Counted from the stretch's first letter, positions 1 through 9,475 are shown. The stretch is 64,000 nt of DNA from VXPW01 sp965115815 (GCA_965115815.1 OZ220465.1:496001-560000), one strand, 5' to 3'. Notes: generated by a model not told the origin, from the letters alone. A program made the numbers and translations.

Positions 1-305
1 AGCTCGGTGCCCGGTTGCTCGACGCCCGACCGGAGGCCGCCAATCTCCTGACGATCTTTGCGGCTCTGGCGGAACAGCCGGTGGCCGAGGTCGTGGCCGC
101 GTACGCCGGCGCGGAGTTCAGCCGCTTCAAGACGGATCTTGCGGAACTGTCGGTCGCGACGCTGGCCCCGATCGCCGCCCGCATTCGGGAATTGCTGGAC
201 GACCGGTCGGAACTGGAAGCGATCCTGGACTCGGGAGCGGAGCGGGCGGCCGCGATCGCCGCCCCCGTTCTCGGCGAAGTGCAGCGCATCGTCGGCTTTC
301 GGTAG
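1..305 (+). CDS. trpS: Tryptophan--tRNA ligase, C-terminal part (cut by window edge)
   Basis: The reading frame is open from the left edge to a TAG at 303-305, giving about 101 residues. They match the helical C-terminal part of class I tryptophanyl-tRNA synthetase, the region that follows the KMSKS loop and helps recognise the tRNA(Trp) anticodon. Typical segments are the 'FKTDLAEL' and 'APIAARIREL' helices and a final 'AAPVLGEV' helix. The catalytic Rossmann domain, including HIGH and KMSKS, lies outside the window, so intactness cannot be judged. A TauE/SafE permease follows after 30 bp in the same direction. In many alphaproteobacteria trpS is followed by a universal stress gene; here the stress gene lies 9 kb away. 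The assignment rests on my recognition of the C-terminal sequence only. Confidence 0.85.
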   Translation, partial: LGARLLDARPEAANLLTIFAALAEQPVAEVVAAYAGAEFSRFKTDLAELSVATLAPIAARIRELLDDRSELEAILDSGAERAAAIAAPVLGEVQRIVGFR

Positions 306-335
306 ACGGCGGGTCCGGGCGCGGGGCGGCATCGC

Positions 336-1244
336 GTGGAGATCTACCTGCCGATCGCGGGCATGCCGGTCAGCATGCTGCTGCTGCTCGGAATCGGTTT
401 CGGTACCGGGATCCTGTCGGGAATGTTCGGTCTGGGCGGCGGGTTCCTGACCACGCCGTTGCTGATCCTGATCGGCATTCCTCCGACCGTCGCGGTGGGA
501 TCCGAAGCCAGCCACATTGCGGCGTCCTCGGTGTCGGGGCTGGCGGCGCATGCCCGCCGCGGAAACGTCGATCTCCGGTTGGGGCTGGTGCTCCTCGCCG
601 GCGGCATGCTGGGGGCGCTGGCCGGGCTGGCGGTCTTTCGAATGCTCAGCCGGCTCGGCCAGATCGATGATGCGATCTCGCTGATCTATGTCGCGGTCCT
701 CGGGACCGTGGGCACCCTGATGGGCGCGGAAAGCCTGCGGGCGCTCCGGCGGCACCGATCCGGAATCCGCCACCGCCCCAGCCGCCAGACCCTCCTGCGC
801 GGCCTTCCGCTTCGGGTGCCGTTCCGGACTTCGGGCCGGTACATGAGCATCGTCCCCCCGGTTCTCACCGGGTTCGTCGTGGGCGTGCTGTCGATCGTCA
901 TGGGCGTCGGGGGCGGGTTCATCCTGGTGCCTGCCATGATCTATCTGCTGGGAGTCCCCACACGCGTGGTGGTGGGCACGTCGCTGCTGCAGATCGCGGT
1001 GGTGACGACGATCGCCACGTTCCTGCATGCAGCGTTCAACCGGAATGTCGACCTGCTCCTGGGGCTGCTGCTGCTGATCGGAGCGGTGGTCGGAGCCCAG
1101 GTCGGATCCCGTCTCATGGTCCGGTTGCGGGGGGAGCAGATCCGATTGCTGATGGCGGGGCTGGTCCTGCTGGTCGTCATCATGCTGGGGCTCGATCTGG
1201 TCCTCCCGCCGGAGGATCCCTTCATCGTGGAACGGCTGTCGTGA
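336..1244 (+). CDS. TauE/SafE family sulfite exporter-like permease
   Basis: This 302-residue inner-membrane protein is almost entirely hydrophobic and has the internal two-fold repeat of the TauE/SafE family. Each half carries a glycine-rich re-entrant motif, 'GMFGLGGGF' near residue 29 and 'GVGGGFILVP' near residue 190. Members export or take up small sulfonates and sulfite or related organic anions; the substrate cannot be read from sequence. The start is GTG at 336, preceded by a G-rich 'ggggcgg' stretch. The stop TGA overlaps the GTG start of the next gene (GTGA at 1241-1244), which implies translational coupling with the TIGR02186 protein. That pairing is common in alphaproteobacteria. 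Confidence 0.88.
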   Translation: MEIYLPIAGMPVSMLLLLGIGFGTGILSGMFGLGGGFLTTPLLILIGIPPTVAVGSEASHIAASSVSGLAAHARRGNVDLRLGLVLLAGGMLGALAGLAVFRMLSRLGQIDDAISLIYVAVLGTVGTLMGAESLRALRRHRSGIRHRPSRQTLLRGLPLRVPFRTSGRYMSIVPPVLTGFVVGVLSIVMGVGGGFILVPAMIYLLGVPTRVVVGTSLLQIAVVTTIATFLHAAFNRNVDLLLGLLLLIGAVVGAQVGSRLMVRLRGEQIRLLMAGLVLLVVIMLGLDLVLPPEDPFIVERLS

Positions 1245-1975
1245 GAGGGTGGCGGGCCGTCGTTGCGCTGGCCGTCACGTCGGCCGGAGCGGCGGTTCCC
1301 GGAGGAGGCGTTCCGGCCCAGATGCCGATGCTGGTGGACCTCGCAAGTCATCGCATTCACATCGATGCGGCGTTCACGGGTGCTGAACTGCTGCTGTTCG
1401 GCGCGCTCGACCGGCGCGGGGACATCGTCGTCAGGGTGTTCGGACCGCCCGTGGACATCACCGTGCGCAGGAAGGTCAAGACCGGCGGCATCTGGCTGAA
1501 CGGCGACCGGGTGGATGTCGGCACGGTACCGTCGTTCTATTCCGTTGCGGCGTCGCGCCCGCTGGCCTCGATCGCCTCCGACGACCTGCGCCGCGACTTG
1601 GAACTGGATGTGCGGTACCAGGTGCGCGGGGAGATTCCCGACACCCATCGGGCGGGGCTGATCCGGAATTTCACCCGGCGCGGCCTGTATGCGGTCGAAC
1701 AGGAGCCGGTCTCGATCATCGGCGGCCGGCTGTTTCGCGCCACGCTGGCCCTGCCGGCGGAGACGCTGCCCGGCGAATACTGGGTGGAAACGCTGCTGTT
1801 TCGGGAAGGGGTCCTGACCCACCGTCGAATCAACCGCCTGTCGGTGGAACGGGGCGGCTTCGAATCGTTCCTGTTCGACCTCGCTCAGGAACGGCCGGCA
1901 GAGTACGGACTGCTGGCCGTGGTGGTGGCGCTGGCCATGGGGGTGACCGCGGCCGAGGTGTTTCGCCGGGTGTAG
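1241..1975 (+). CDS. TIGR02186 family protein, exported and membrane-anchored
   Basis: A 244-residue protein of the TIGR02186 family, which is of unknown function and typically sits beside a TauE/SafE permease. The N-terminus (residues 1 to about 25) is a signal peptide ending near 'PAQM'. The middle is a beta-rich periplasmic domain with the family-typical segments 'DIVVRVFGP', 'GGIWLN' and 'RRGLYA'. Residues about 218-238 form a C-terminal membrane helix. Its GTG start overlaps the stop of the permease by 4 bp, so the two are almost certainly co-translated. I infer a periplasmic partner role for the permease; no catalytic motif is visible. Confidence 0.85.
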   Translation: MRGWRAVVALAVTSAGAAVPGGGVPAQMPMLVDLASHRIHIDAAFTGAELLLFGALDRRGDIVVRVFGPPVDITVRRKVKTGGIWLNGDRVDVGTVPSFYSVAASRPLASIASDDLRRDLELDVRYQVRGEIPDTHRAGLIRNFTRRGLYAVEQEPVSIIGGRLFRATLALPAETLPGEYWVETLLFREGVLTHRRINRLSVERGGFESFLFDLAQERPAEYGLLAVVVALAMGVTAAEVFRRV

Positions 1976-1994
1976 CCCCGGCCGGGGACAAGGC

Positions 1995-2080
1995 CATCCC
2001 ACACTAGGTTTGTTGGAAGGCTGGGTTCCGCTGGTTCCGGATGATTCGGATTTGTGCTGGCTTTTTGTGAAGCGGCGTAA
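1995..2080 (+). repeat. Terminal fragment of the ISAs1/DUF4338 element (copy A)
   Basis: About 82 bp are nearly identical to the left end of the element at 10680 and to the reverse complement of 5184-5266. The three copies differ at eight positions, six of them T/G transversions. Copy A keeps T at five of those sites where at least one other copy has G, so it may be the least altered. It is cut off at the boundary with the IS66 remnant that begins near 2080. Confidence 0.8.
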
Positions 2081-2540
2081 CTGCCCACCCCCTGCCGCCC
2101 CGAATCAAGAGGGTGCGGTACCGCTTGCGCACGGCCCGGCCATCCGCCGCGGCCAAGGTCTTGGATGTGCTCTGATGGGCCCTGCGGGCGGTCGCGTGCA
2201 GCCCTCCTTACCTATCGCGCCCGACGAAAGTCCGGAAATTCGAGGACGAAGGTCCGCTCCCGCAGCCGGTCGCTGCCACACAGCGGGCGGCAGCACGGAC
2301 CGCAGCCCGGGTACGAGTCTCGATCATCGGGAATCCGGACACCCCGGTAGCGCGGGAGGATGCCGATCGCGGCGGGCGCCGTGCTGTCCCTGCGCAGCAC
2401 GGCGATCCGGGTCTTCGCGTTCTCGGCCGCCTCGCGCCGGGACGTGTCCTCCACGCTCGCTCTCCCTCCGCCTTCACTGCCCGCACCGCGAGTCGTTCGT
2501 CCTCGGGCCATGACCGCCCGCACCGCGCCTGCTCGGCGCG
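2080..2540 (-). pseudogene. IS66 transposase remnant
   Basis: The left edge 'taactgcccacccc' resembles the 'taactactcacccc' end of the IS66-like element at 59360. On the minus strand, 2370 to 2210 encode a recognisable piece of TnpC ('IGILPRYRGVRI', then 'RLRERTFVLEF'), matching 'IGILPRYPGVRV' and 'LLRERAFVVES' of the copy at 59368-60846. The segment 2440-2530 resembles the start region of the same transposase. Large internal deletions and frame changes leave nothing functional. Confidence 0.7.
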
Positions 2541-3035
2541 GTGCGCGGGATGCGCGGGGTCGGGGAAGTTCCGGACCGCGCACGGGAGCCCGTGCGGTCG
2601 CCCCGGTGCGACGGGGAACCCCGGTTGCTCCGTGACGACGCAGGACGGGGAGTGGACCCGGATCCCGGCCGAACACCAGCCGACCAGGTGCGGGTCGCAG
2701 CCGCCCCGCGGGAGCACAGCCAAGGGGAGGCTTGGCAACGCTCCCTGCACCATTCACGCGCGCGATTGCCGCGCTAGCCGCCGCCTCCCGCCGGCTACAG
2801 CCCATCCATGGTTCCTGCCATGGTGAAGGCCCCGTTCCTCGTGAACGGGACGGGCCTCCGGATCGGGAGCGACCCAACGCCCCCTGTGCCTTGAGCACCT
2901 GGGGGGACCTGTGCCCCGATCCGAGGCCAGGATGGAGATCCCGTGGGAAGTGTGCGCCTCCGAGCGCCTGTGCCGGGACCGATCCGCATCCTGGCGGCCC
3001 GGGAACCCAATCCTGACCCGAAGAAGCCGGAAATC
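2541..3035. other. Unassigned 0.5 kb between IS relics
   Basis: I see no gene with coding character here. The right part probably contains the non-coding left end of the IS110 element whose transposase begins at 3036, and the left part probably more IS66 debris. Several frames are open only because of the very high GC content. Confidence 0.4.
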
Positions 3036-4316
3036 ATGAACGCGTTGACGTTTTTCGCCGGAATCGACTGGGGGTCCGAGCCCCACCACGTGTGCCTTCT
3101 CGATGCTTCCGGCACCGTGCCGAAGGAGCGGTCCTTCTCCCCTGGCGGAGCCGGGCTGGCACCGATGGCGGACGGGCTGCTGGCCGTTGCGCAGACCGAA
3201 CCGGACGCCATCGGGGTGGCCCTCGAGGTTCCGCACGGACCGGGGGTCGAGTCCCGGATGGAACGCGGTCGGGTCCTGCATGCGATCCACCCGAAGCCAC
3301 GGGACCGCTTCCGGGACCGTGGGTCGCCGGCCGGCGCCCAGGACGACCGCCGCGAGGCCCGGGTTCGGGCCGGAGCCCTGCGTACCGACGGTTCGGCCGT
3401 TCGCCTTCTCGATCCGATCTCTCCGGCCGTCATCCGGTGGCGGGAAGGGTCGCGCAGGGCCCGCGAGCGGACCGCCCCGCGCACGCGCCTGGTCCACCGG
3501 ATCCGCCCGCAGCTCGGGCGGTACGACCCGCAGTTCCTCGATCGGGAGAACGATCTCTCGCGGGCTTGGTTCCGGGAACTCTGGGATCTCGCCCCGACGC
3601 CGGACCGGGCCCGCAGACTCCGCGCCCGCACCGTGCCCCGGATCCTTCGCCGCCCTCGCGTGCGGCGCCGGGATGCCGACCCCGTCCGGAAGACCCTCCG
3701 AGCGCCGGCCATCCGAGGGGCGGATGGCACCACGGAAGCCGCCGTGGGCCCTCTCCGGGTGGGGTTCGCCCCGCTGGACCTCGTCACCGGACCACGGGCG
3801 GACGTGCGGAAGGAGATCGACCGGCAGACGGCGGACGTGATGCAGCAGGAAGAGGGATCGGAATCCGCATCGGGGCTGGCGGTGCCGCGGGACGCAGAGA
3901 TCCGGAGTTCGCGACCGGGCGTCGGCAGGATCGTCCGGGCCACGCTGCGCGCAGAAGCACCGGAGGCCCTGCGACGGCGAGACGATCCGGCTCTGCGGTG
4001 CCGGTCCGGTGTGGCCCCCGTCCCCCGACGTTCCGGCCAATCGGTGATCGTGGTCCGCCGGCGGGCCGCCCATCATCGCCTGCAAGAGGCCGTCGATCCC
4101 TGGGCGCGCGTCGCGATGCCGCAGGACCCGGCCCGCCGGGCCCAGTACCCGGCCCTGCGGCTTCGCGGCCACCGGCCTGCGCGAGCCGTGCGCTCCGTCG
4201 CCGACCGCCGGCTCGCAGGGGTCTGTGCCCTGCGGGAAACCCCGACCCGGTACGACCCCGCCCTCCGAAGCCGGGCGGATCCTCGCACACGGCCGGCCGC
4301 CGCGACCGTTCCGTAA
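3036..4316 (+). pseudogene. IS110-family transposase, full-length frame but degenerate
   Basis: An open frame of 426 codons starts at ATG 3036 and shows the IS110 layout. There is an N-terminal DEDD RuvC-like domain with 'FFAGIDWGSEPHHVCLLD', followed by the 'DDRREARV' helix. A C-terminal transposase_20 region has 'PGVGRIV' and 'SGVAPVPRRSG'. Comparison with the fragment at 6068-6504 shows many non-conservative replacements, such as WRYYPQ becoming GRYDPQ and KDDRRDA becoming QDDRREA. The latter changes an acidic position expected to lie in the active-site motif. Most differences are A:T/C:G transversions. I therefore call it a decayed copy although no stop codon has appeared. A functional enzyme is possible but unlikely. 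Confidence 0.75.
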
Positions 4317-4835
4317 CCGGGTTCGTACCATCCGGGACCGGGAGATCCGGGATCGTGACCCGGTCCCACGCCGAACGCCCGCGCCGCGACCGCCGGCGTC
4401 GACGGGCGGGTGCGGCGAAGACGGCGTACCGTACGCCGAAGGAGCGGCGCTCTCGCGGACCGCGGCTGCACGACGCCATCGCCACGATCCTCGCGATCCG
4501 GGAGGAGTACCGGGACGGGCGGCAGGCCCGGCCGGAGACCCTGGAGACCCCGGCCACCGCGGAACTCCTGGATCCGGTCCTCGAAGCCTTGGACGACCGG
4601 GATCTCGATTCCCTGGCGGAACGGGAACGCCCCCGAGGATTCGGCCGGGACGGGTGCGTTCGGCCCGGTCAGGCTCCGTTCCGTAACGGTGCGGTAGGGG
4701 CCGGCATGGGACTCGGCAGAACCCCGCGATGGCGGAGTCGTCACGGGCGGCACGGCTCTGCCGACGGCCGCAGGCCGGCTCCGGCGGGAACCGGGCAAGG
4801 GGGTCCGAGGGCGCTTCACCCCCCTTGACAAAGGG
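4317..4835 (+). other. Degenerate sequence, possibly the N-terminal part of an IS4-type transposase
   Basis: The frame running over 4400-4700 gives a charged helical stretch ('LDPVLEALDDRDLDSLAERE' near 4568-4630, then 'RGFGRD') that could be the head of the IS4-type transposase whose tail lies at 5271-5834. The two would be separated by the ISAs1/DUF4338 fragment. This reconstruction is inference; no conserved catalytic motif is visible here. Confidence 0.3.
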
Positions 4836-4837
4836 TG

Positions 4838-5266
4838 GGAAGTCCCCCCCAGAATCACCAACCTCGTGGGGGTTCCGATCCGGTGCAACCGCTCCAACGG
4901 TTCCTCGCGGCGCCCGCCCATCCCACGGTCCCGCAGCGCACCGCTGAAGGCGCCCGTCTGCCCGCCCGCAGCGCCCATCCACCGCCCGCGCCACGTGAAT
5001 ACGTAGTGCAGACCGCGACCCGCAAATTGCTTGAAACCCCGATCGTGATGACGGTCCACCACACGGTTCCAGCGACACACCTCATCCGGCCGCACAAGGC
5101 GCACCACCCCATCCCGGAGCGCAAAACCCTCCGGGGTCGTCTCGAAAACATCCGCTGCGCGTTCCATGACCACCACGGATACCACGCCGCTTCACCAACA
5201 GCCAGCACCAATCCGAATCATCCGGAACCCGCGGAACCCAGCCTTCCAACCAACCTAGCGTGGGAT
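4838..5266 (-). pseudogene. DUF4338 (DruA-type) transposase head, truncated copy C
   Basis: Read on the minus strand from 5185, this encodes a DUF4338 domain: 'VVDRHHDRGFKQFAGRGLHY' followed by 'GRWMGAAGGQTGAF', 'LRDRGMGGRREE' and 'RLHRIG'. It aligns closely with the copy at 10763-11100. The family motif usually written RDRWIGW reads RDRGMGG here, both tryptophans having become glycine. The match stops near 4838 at 'gggggacttcccacc', where unrelated sequence begins. The right edge (5255-5266) is the element terminus 'cctagcgtggga'. Confidence 0.75.
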
Positions 5267-5270
5267 CGTC

Positions 5271-5834
5271 TTGGAGAGCGACCGGACCGTCATCCTCGAC
5301 GCACCCGGGGACGAGACCGCGCTGCGCTCGAGGACCCTGCGCATCCGGCTCGTCCGGTACCGGCACGCCGACACGGAATCCGGCCTCGCGACCTCCCGGC
5401 TGGACGGCAGCCGGGATCCCGTCCCGGCGCTCTCCGATCTCGATCCTGCTCGTGGGGGCGTGGAGGAACGGTACAAGACCGGGACGTTCCGGATCGAGGC
5501 CTTCCACGCCCCGTCCCAACGCGGCGTCCGCCCAGAGCTCTACGCCGCCTTCGTTCGCATCACTCTCGCCCGCCCGTGCGCGAACCGCTGCGACCACGAT
5601 CTCGACGACGGCGACGACCGGCCGGCCCTGCGCACCCACGTCCGCAACGGCCTGTGCCTCGTCGGCAAGGCGATCGAGGCCCGGTTCCTCGCGCAGAGCG
5701 CCAGGGGCGCCCGGTCCGTCCAGCGGATCCGGTCCGACCTCTCGCGGTGCATCCCGCGCGAACGGCCCGGGCGCAGTTCCGTACGGCAGTCGAAACCACC
5801 CAGGAGCAAGGGGCAGCACCGGGTACCCGCCTGA
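5271..5834 (+). pseudogene. IS4-family DDE transposase, C-terminal remnant
   Basis: The 187-codon frame has the IS4-family end-domain signature: 'LRIRLVRYR', then 'EERYKTGTFRIEAFHA' and 'RGVRPELYAAFV', then 'TLARPCANRC'. The EERYK...E motif carries the last catalytic glutamate region of the DDE fold. The frame enters directly from the terminus of the ISAs1/DUF4338 fragment, so the N-terminal half with the first two aspartates is gone or displaced. No start codon of its own is convincing. Confidence 0.7.
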
Positions 5835-6067
5835 CCCCCGACACCGGCCACCGGACCAGGCCCCCGGCTTCCGGCAACCGCCCGAAGCACGGGGGGTTCG
5901 TATTCGAATGCCAGAAAAACGTATCCGAATGCCATTGCCCCGCGCCCCGATCCACGCCGCCACCGGGCAGCAGACGTCTGCACATCTCAAAATCGCAGAC
6001 TCGAACGCGTCGACCTGCGTCGCGATCAAGACTCCGATCGCAGCACATCAACAAGCATGGGATCACC
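5835..6067 (+). repeat. Right-end fragment of the ISAs1/DUF4338 element
   Basis: From about 5950 to 6067 the sequence matches 12690-12803, the right end of the element at 10680. Shared landmarks are 'cagacgtc', 'atcgcagactcgaacgcgtc' and a terminal 'atgggatc'. It also contains 'tatccgaatgcc', a motif that recurs near 52278 and 61223. It borders the IS110 remnant directly. Confidence 0.65.
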
Positions 6068-6504
6068 TTGGCCACCCGGAGGGCCGGCGTGCGGAGCGTC
6101 TTCAGGACGGTGTCGGCATTCCGGCGGCGCACGCGATGCCGCCGCAGGCGCCGGGTCACGGTACCGGCACGGAGTCGCCGGGCTCGGTCCGGTGTCGGGA
6201 CGAGCTCCCAAAGTTCCCGGAACCAAGTCCGCGAGAGGTCGCTCTCGAGCTCGAGAAGCTGCGGGTAGTACCGCCAGAGCTGCGGACGGATCCGGTGGAC
6301 CAGGCGCGTCCGCGGGTGGGTCCGATCCCGGGCCCTGCGCGATGCTGCCCGCAGCCGGATGACCGCCGGAGAGATCGGGTCGATGCGTCGGAAGGCCGGG
6401 CCGTCGGTGCGCAGGGCTCCGGCCCGAACCCGTGCATCGCGGCGGTCATCCTTGGCTCCGGCCGCCGACCCGCGGTCCCGGAACCAACCAGAATCAGTCA
6501 TCAC
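6068..6504 (-). pseudogene. IS110-family transposase remnant
   Basis: The minus strand encodes an internal IS110 piece that aligns residue for residue with 3300-3720: 'WFRDRGSAAGAKDDRRDARV', 'RTRLVHRIRPQLWRYYPQLL' and 'ADTVLKTLRTPALR'. This copy keeps the residues expected in the family (KDDRRDA, WRYYPQ), which makes it a good reference for the changes in the degenerate copy. Both ends are missing: it abuts the ISAs1 terminus on one side and ends just before the htpG 3' region on the other. Confidence 0.8.
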
Positions 6505-6576
6505 TGCATGACCGAACGCTTACGGATACCCGGACCGAACTGCAGCCCTTGTATCGGTCGATTCGATGATCCTGCA

Positions 6577-8505
6577 CTACGGATGCGGGGTTGCGTCTGG
6601 AGTCGGGCGGATTCCGCGGCTGATCAACCGATTGGTTCGTCGACACATCCGTACCAGGTCCGTGACCGACTCTCCTGCCACCAGTCGTGCCTGATCCAGC
6701 AGGACATGGGCCGCGTCGTCAAACCCCTGGTCGTCCATCCCCTCCCGCCCCATGGCCCGGATCAGGTCGTTGGCAGGATTGATTTCCAATATCTTACGAG
6801 ACAATTCCTGCAGTTGGCCGTGGCTTTGCAGAAGCTTTTCCACTTGCAGGTCCATCCCATCCTTGGCAGCCACGAGGACGGCCGGCGAGTCGATCAGGTG
6901 ATCGGAGCACACGACATCGGCGACCTCTTCACCCAAGACCGACTTGAAACGTCCGATCAGCCGTTCCATGTCCGGATCGGTTGCATCGTCCGAAGATGCC
7001 TCCGTCTGCTTCGGCTCGAAACCGGAGAGATCAATGCCTCCCTTGGTCACCGACCGCAGCGGTTTCCCCCGGTACTCGCCCACCCGCGGCACCCAAAAGG
7101 GGTCCACCATGTCCGATAGCAGCAGCACTTCGATGCCGCGTGCCCGGAAACCTTCAATCTGCGGGCTTTCAGCAAGGTGACCGTGATCGGTGCCGACGAT
7201 GTAGTAGATCTCTTTCTGCCCTTCCTTCATCCGATCGACGTAGGTGGATAGGCTGATCAAATCGTCGGTCGCCTGCCCCCCTGCGGAACGGAACCGAAGC
7301 AGTTCCAGCAGCCGGTCGCACCACTCCTGATCGTCGTACACGCCCTCCTTGAGCACCGTTCCGAAAACCCTCCAGAACCGGGCGTACGATTCCGGTTCCT
7401 TTTCCGACCGGACCTTCAGGGCATCCAAGATCCGTCGGGTGATGCCGCGACGTAGATGCTCGACCAGCGGATTCTGCTGCAGCATTTCACGACTGACATT
7501 GAGAGGCAAATCCTCCGAATCGACGATTCCCTTCACGAACCGCAGCCACGGAGGGATCAGGGCATCCGTCCGGTCGGTGATGAACACCCGCTTGACGAAC
7601 AGCCGGAGTTGCCGGCGCCGTTCCGGATCGTACAGATCCTGCGGTTGCTCAGTTGGAACAAACAGCAGCGTCACATACGACACCGTGCCTTCCGCCCGAT
7701 TGTGCAGCGTGATCCAAGGCTCGTCGAAGCAGTGCCCGATATCCCGGTAGAACGACACGTACTGTTCCGGCGTGATCTCCGCCTTGGGGCGCGTCCACAG
7801 CGCCGCAGCGGTATTGATGATCTGCGGTTCCCGGTCCTTGCCGATCCGCAACTCGATCGGGACGGATACATGATCTGACCATGTGCGCACCACCTGCCGA
7901 AGCCGGGCTTCCTCCAGATATTCCTTGGCGTCATCCTTCAGATGAAGCCGCACGCACGTGCCTCGCTCCGTCCGACTGGACGGAGCGATCTCATAGGTGC
8001 CGCGCCCGGCGGACGACCAGGTCCACCCTTTCGCGGTACCAGCCGCGACGCTTTCCACTTCCACCCGGTCTGCTACCATGAATGCAGAATAGAAACCCAC
8101 GCCGAACTGGCCAATCATGCCGACATCGGCGGGCTTCCGACCGTCTGCGGACTTTGCCAGTCGATTCACGAATGCCCGCGTTCCCGATCGGGCAATGGTG
8201 CCGAGATTCTTGGCGAGGTCGGCCTTCGACATGCCGATGCCGTTGTCGTTGACGGCAAGCGTTCCGGCTTCCGGATCGGCCGCAAGCTGGATGCGCGGAT
8301 CCGGGTTGTCGCCGAGGAGTTCCGGTCTCGACAGCGCGGAATAGCGCAGCCGATCGGTCGCATCTGCCGCATTGGACACAAGTTCCCGCAAGAACACGTC
8401 GCGCTGGCTGTACAGCGCGTTGACCATCAGGTCGAGAAGCTGGCCGACCTCTGCCTCAAACCTGTGCCGCTCTGCCGACGGCGAATCGCTGCTGGCATCT
8501 GCCAT
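6577..8505 (-). CDS. htpG: Molecular chaperone HtpG (Hsp90)
   Basis: A 642-residue bacterial Hsp90. The N-terminal GHKL ATPase domain has 'ELVSNAADATDRLRY', 'DNGIGMSKADL' and 'GTIARSGT'. The middle domain contains 'FVKRVFITD' and 'LPLNVSREMLQ', and the C-terminal dimerisation region ends near residue 642. The length is normal for the family. The protein is a cytoplasmic ATP-dependent chaperone for heat-stressed clients. The ATG at 8505 is preceded by 'ggaggg' eight bases upstream. It lies just downstream of rpoH on the same strand, with a strong hairpin between them, so read-through expression from rpoH is probably limited. Confidence 0.97.
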   Translation of the reverse strand: MADASSDSPSAERHRFEAEVGQLLDLMVNALYSQRDVFLRELVSNAADATDRLRYSALSRPELLGDNPDPRIQLAADPEAGTLAVNDNGIGMSKADLAKNLGTIARSGTRAFVNRLAKSADGRKPADVGMIGQFGVGFYSAFMVADRVEVESVAAGTAKGWTWSSAGRGTYEIAPSSRTERGTCVRLHLKDDAKEYLEEARLRQVVRTWSDHVSVPIELRIGKDREPQIINTAAALWTRPKAEITPEQYVSFYRDIGHCFDEPWITLHNRAEGTVSYVTLLFVPTEQPQDLYDPERRRQLRLFVKRVFITDRTDALIPPWLRFVKGIVDSEDLPLNVSREMLQQNPLVEHLRRGITRRILDALKVRSEKEPESYARFWRVFGTVLKEGVYDDQEWCDRLLELLRFRSAGGQATDDLISLSTYVDRMKEGQKEIYYIVGTDHGHLAESPQIEGFRARGIEVLLLSDMVDPFWVPRVGEYRGKPLRSVTKGGIDLSGFEPKQTEASSDDATDPDMERLIGRFKSVLGEEVADVVCSDHLIDSPAVLVAAKDGMDLQVEKLLQSHGQLQELSRKILEINPANDLIRAMGREGMDDQGFDDAAHVLLDQARLVAGESVTDLVRMCRRTNRLISRGIRPTPDATPHP

Positions 8506-8521
8506 GCCCTAACCCTCCACG

Positions 8522-8549
8522 CGCACGGCGGGCTTTCGCCCGCCGTGCG
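8522..8549 (-). terminator. Perfect 12-bp stem hairpin between rpoH and htpG
   Basis: Bases 8522-8533 (cgcacggcgggc) pair perfectly with 8538-8549 around a 4-base loop (tttc). The hairpin lies after the rpoH stop and 17 bp before the htpG start. No U tract follows on the minus strand, so it may be a Rho-assisted terminator or attenuator, or a structure in the htpG leader. Confidence 0.55.
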
Positions 8550-8593
8550 GATATGGAGTGGTTCCGGCGCAAATGCAAGCCCCGGAACGGGTA

Positions 8594-9475
8594 TCAGGCG
8601 GCCGCCGCTGAAAGCTCCTGGAAGGCGATGACCTTGCGGCGCAACTTCGAGATTGCCTGATGCTCGATCTGCCGAACCCGTTCCTTGCTGACCCCCAGCT
8701 CGGTGCCCAGTTCCTCAAGAGTCTTGGGTGACTGGGCAAGATGGCGCGCCCTAACGATTCGACGCTCCCGCAACGTCAGGGTGCGGAGAGCCTGTCGGAC
8801 CCAACCTATCCGCTTCTTCCGGTCTACCCGATCGACGGCCTCGGCTTCCGGTCCTTCGCGCTCATCGACCACGGTATCTTGGCGTTCTTCGGCGCCGTCC
8901 TCGTACAGTGCCTGATGGAGCGACGTGTCCCCGGCTGCACCCAGCCGATGCTCCATGCGTTCGACTTCGGCCTCGGTCACGCCGAGTGACTGGGCCACGA
9001 TGCCGCGATGCTCCGGCGTCAGTTCCGCATCCCCGTACTCCGCTAGGCGGGCACGGTACCGGGACAGCCCGAAGAACAGTGATTTCTGCGCCGCGGTGGT
9101 GCTGGTCCGCACCACCGACCAGTTCCGCAACACGTAGTCTTGGACGGCCGCACGCACCCACCAGCTCGCACAGGTCGAGAACCGGACGCCTCGATCTGGG
9201 TCGAAACGATCGGCTGCCTGGACCAGACCGATGTGCGCTTCCTGGATCAGATCGGACAACGGAATGTTGTAATTCCGAAACCGCTTAGCAATCGAAATGG
9301 CCAGCCGCGCATGAGACTCCACCAGTTCGTGCATCGCGTCCACGTCGCGCTGATCCCTCCAGCGCAACGCTAGCTCGCGTTCGCGTTCGCGCGAGAGCAA
9401 GGGCGCGCGCATGGCAAAGTTCACGAGATTCCGGACAGGTGCCGAGTGCTTCGGGCGCTGCCGTGCTGTTTCCAT
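8594..9475 (-). CDS. rpoH: RNA polymerase heat-shock sigma factor RpoH (sigma-32)
   Basis: A 293-residue sigma-70 family protein of RpoH length. Region 2 reads 'DLIQEAHIGLVQAADRFDPD' and then 'FSTCASWWVRAAVQDYVLRN'. It is followed by the RpoH box 'QKSLFF' that separates RpoH from other group 3 sigmas. Region 4.2 contains 'TLEELGTELGVSKERVRQIE'. It directs polymerase to heat-shock promoters, and the adjacent htpG is a classical member of that regulon. I start at ATG 9475 because 'ggggga' lies five bases upstream; the frame stays open to 9598, but that extension is not RpoH-like. Confidence 0.95.
   Translation of the reverse strand: METARQRPKHSAPVRNLVNFAMRAPLLSRERERELALRWRDQRDVDAMHELVESHARLAISIAKRFRNYNIPLSDLIQEAHIGLVQAADRFDPDRGVRFSTCASWWVRAAVQDYVLRNWSVVRTSTTAAQKSLFFGLSRYRARLAEYGDAELTPEHRGIVAQSLGVTEAEVERMEHRLGAAGDTSLHQALYEDGAEERQDTVVDEREGPEAEAVDRVDRKKRIGWVRQALRTLTLRERRIVRARHLAQSPKTLEELGTELGVSKERVRQIEHQAISKLRRKVIAFQELSAAAA

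Noticed and set aside
2754..5078. A 774-codon minus-strand frame across the IS110 and DUF4338 relics
   Set aside because: It is Arg/Pro/Gly-rich, has no domain similarity outside the DUF4338 piece, and opposes the IS110 transposase frame.
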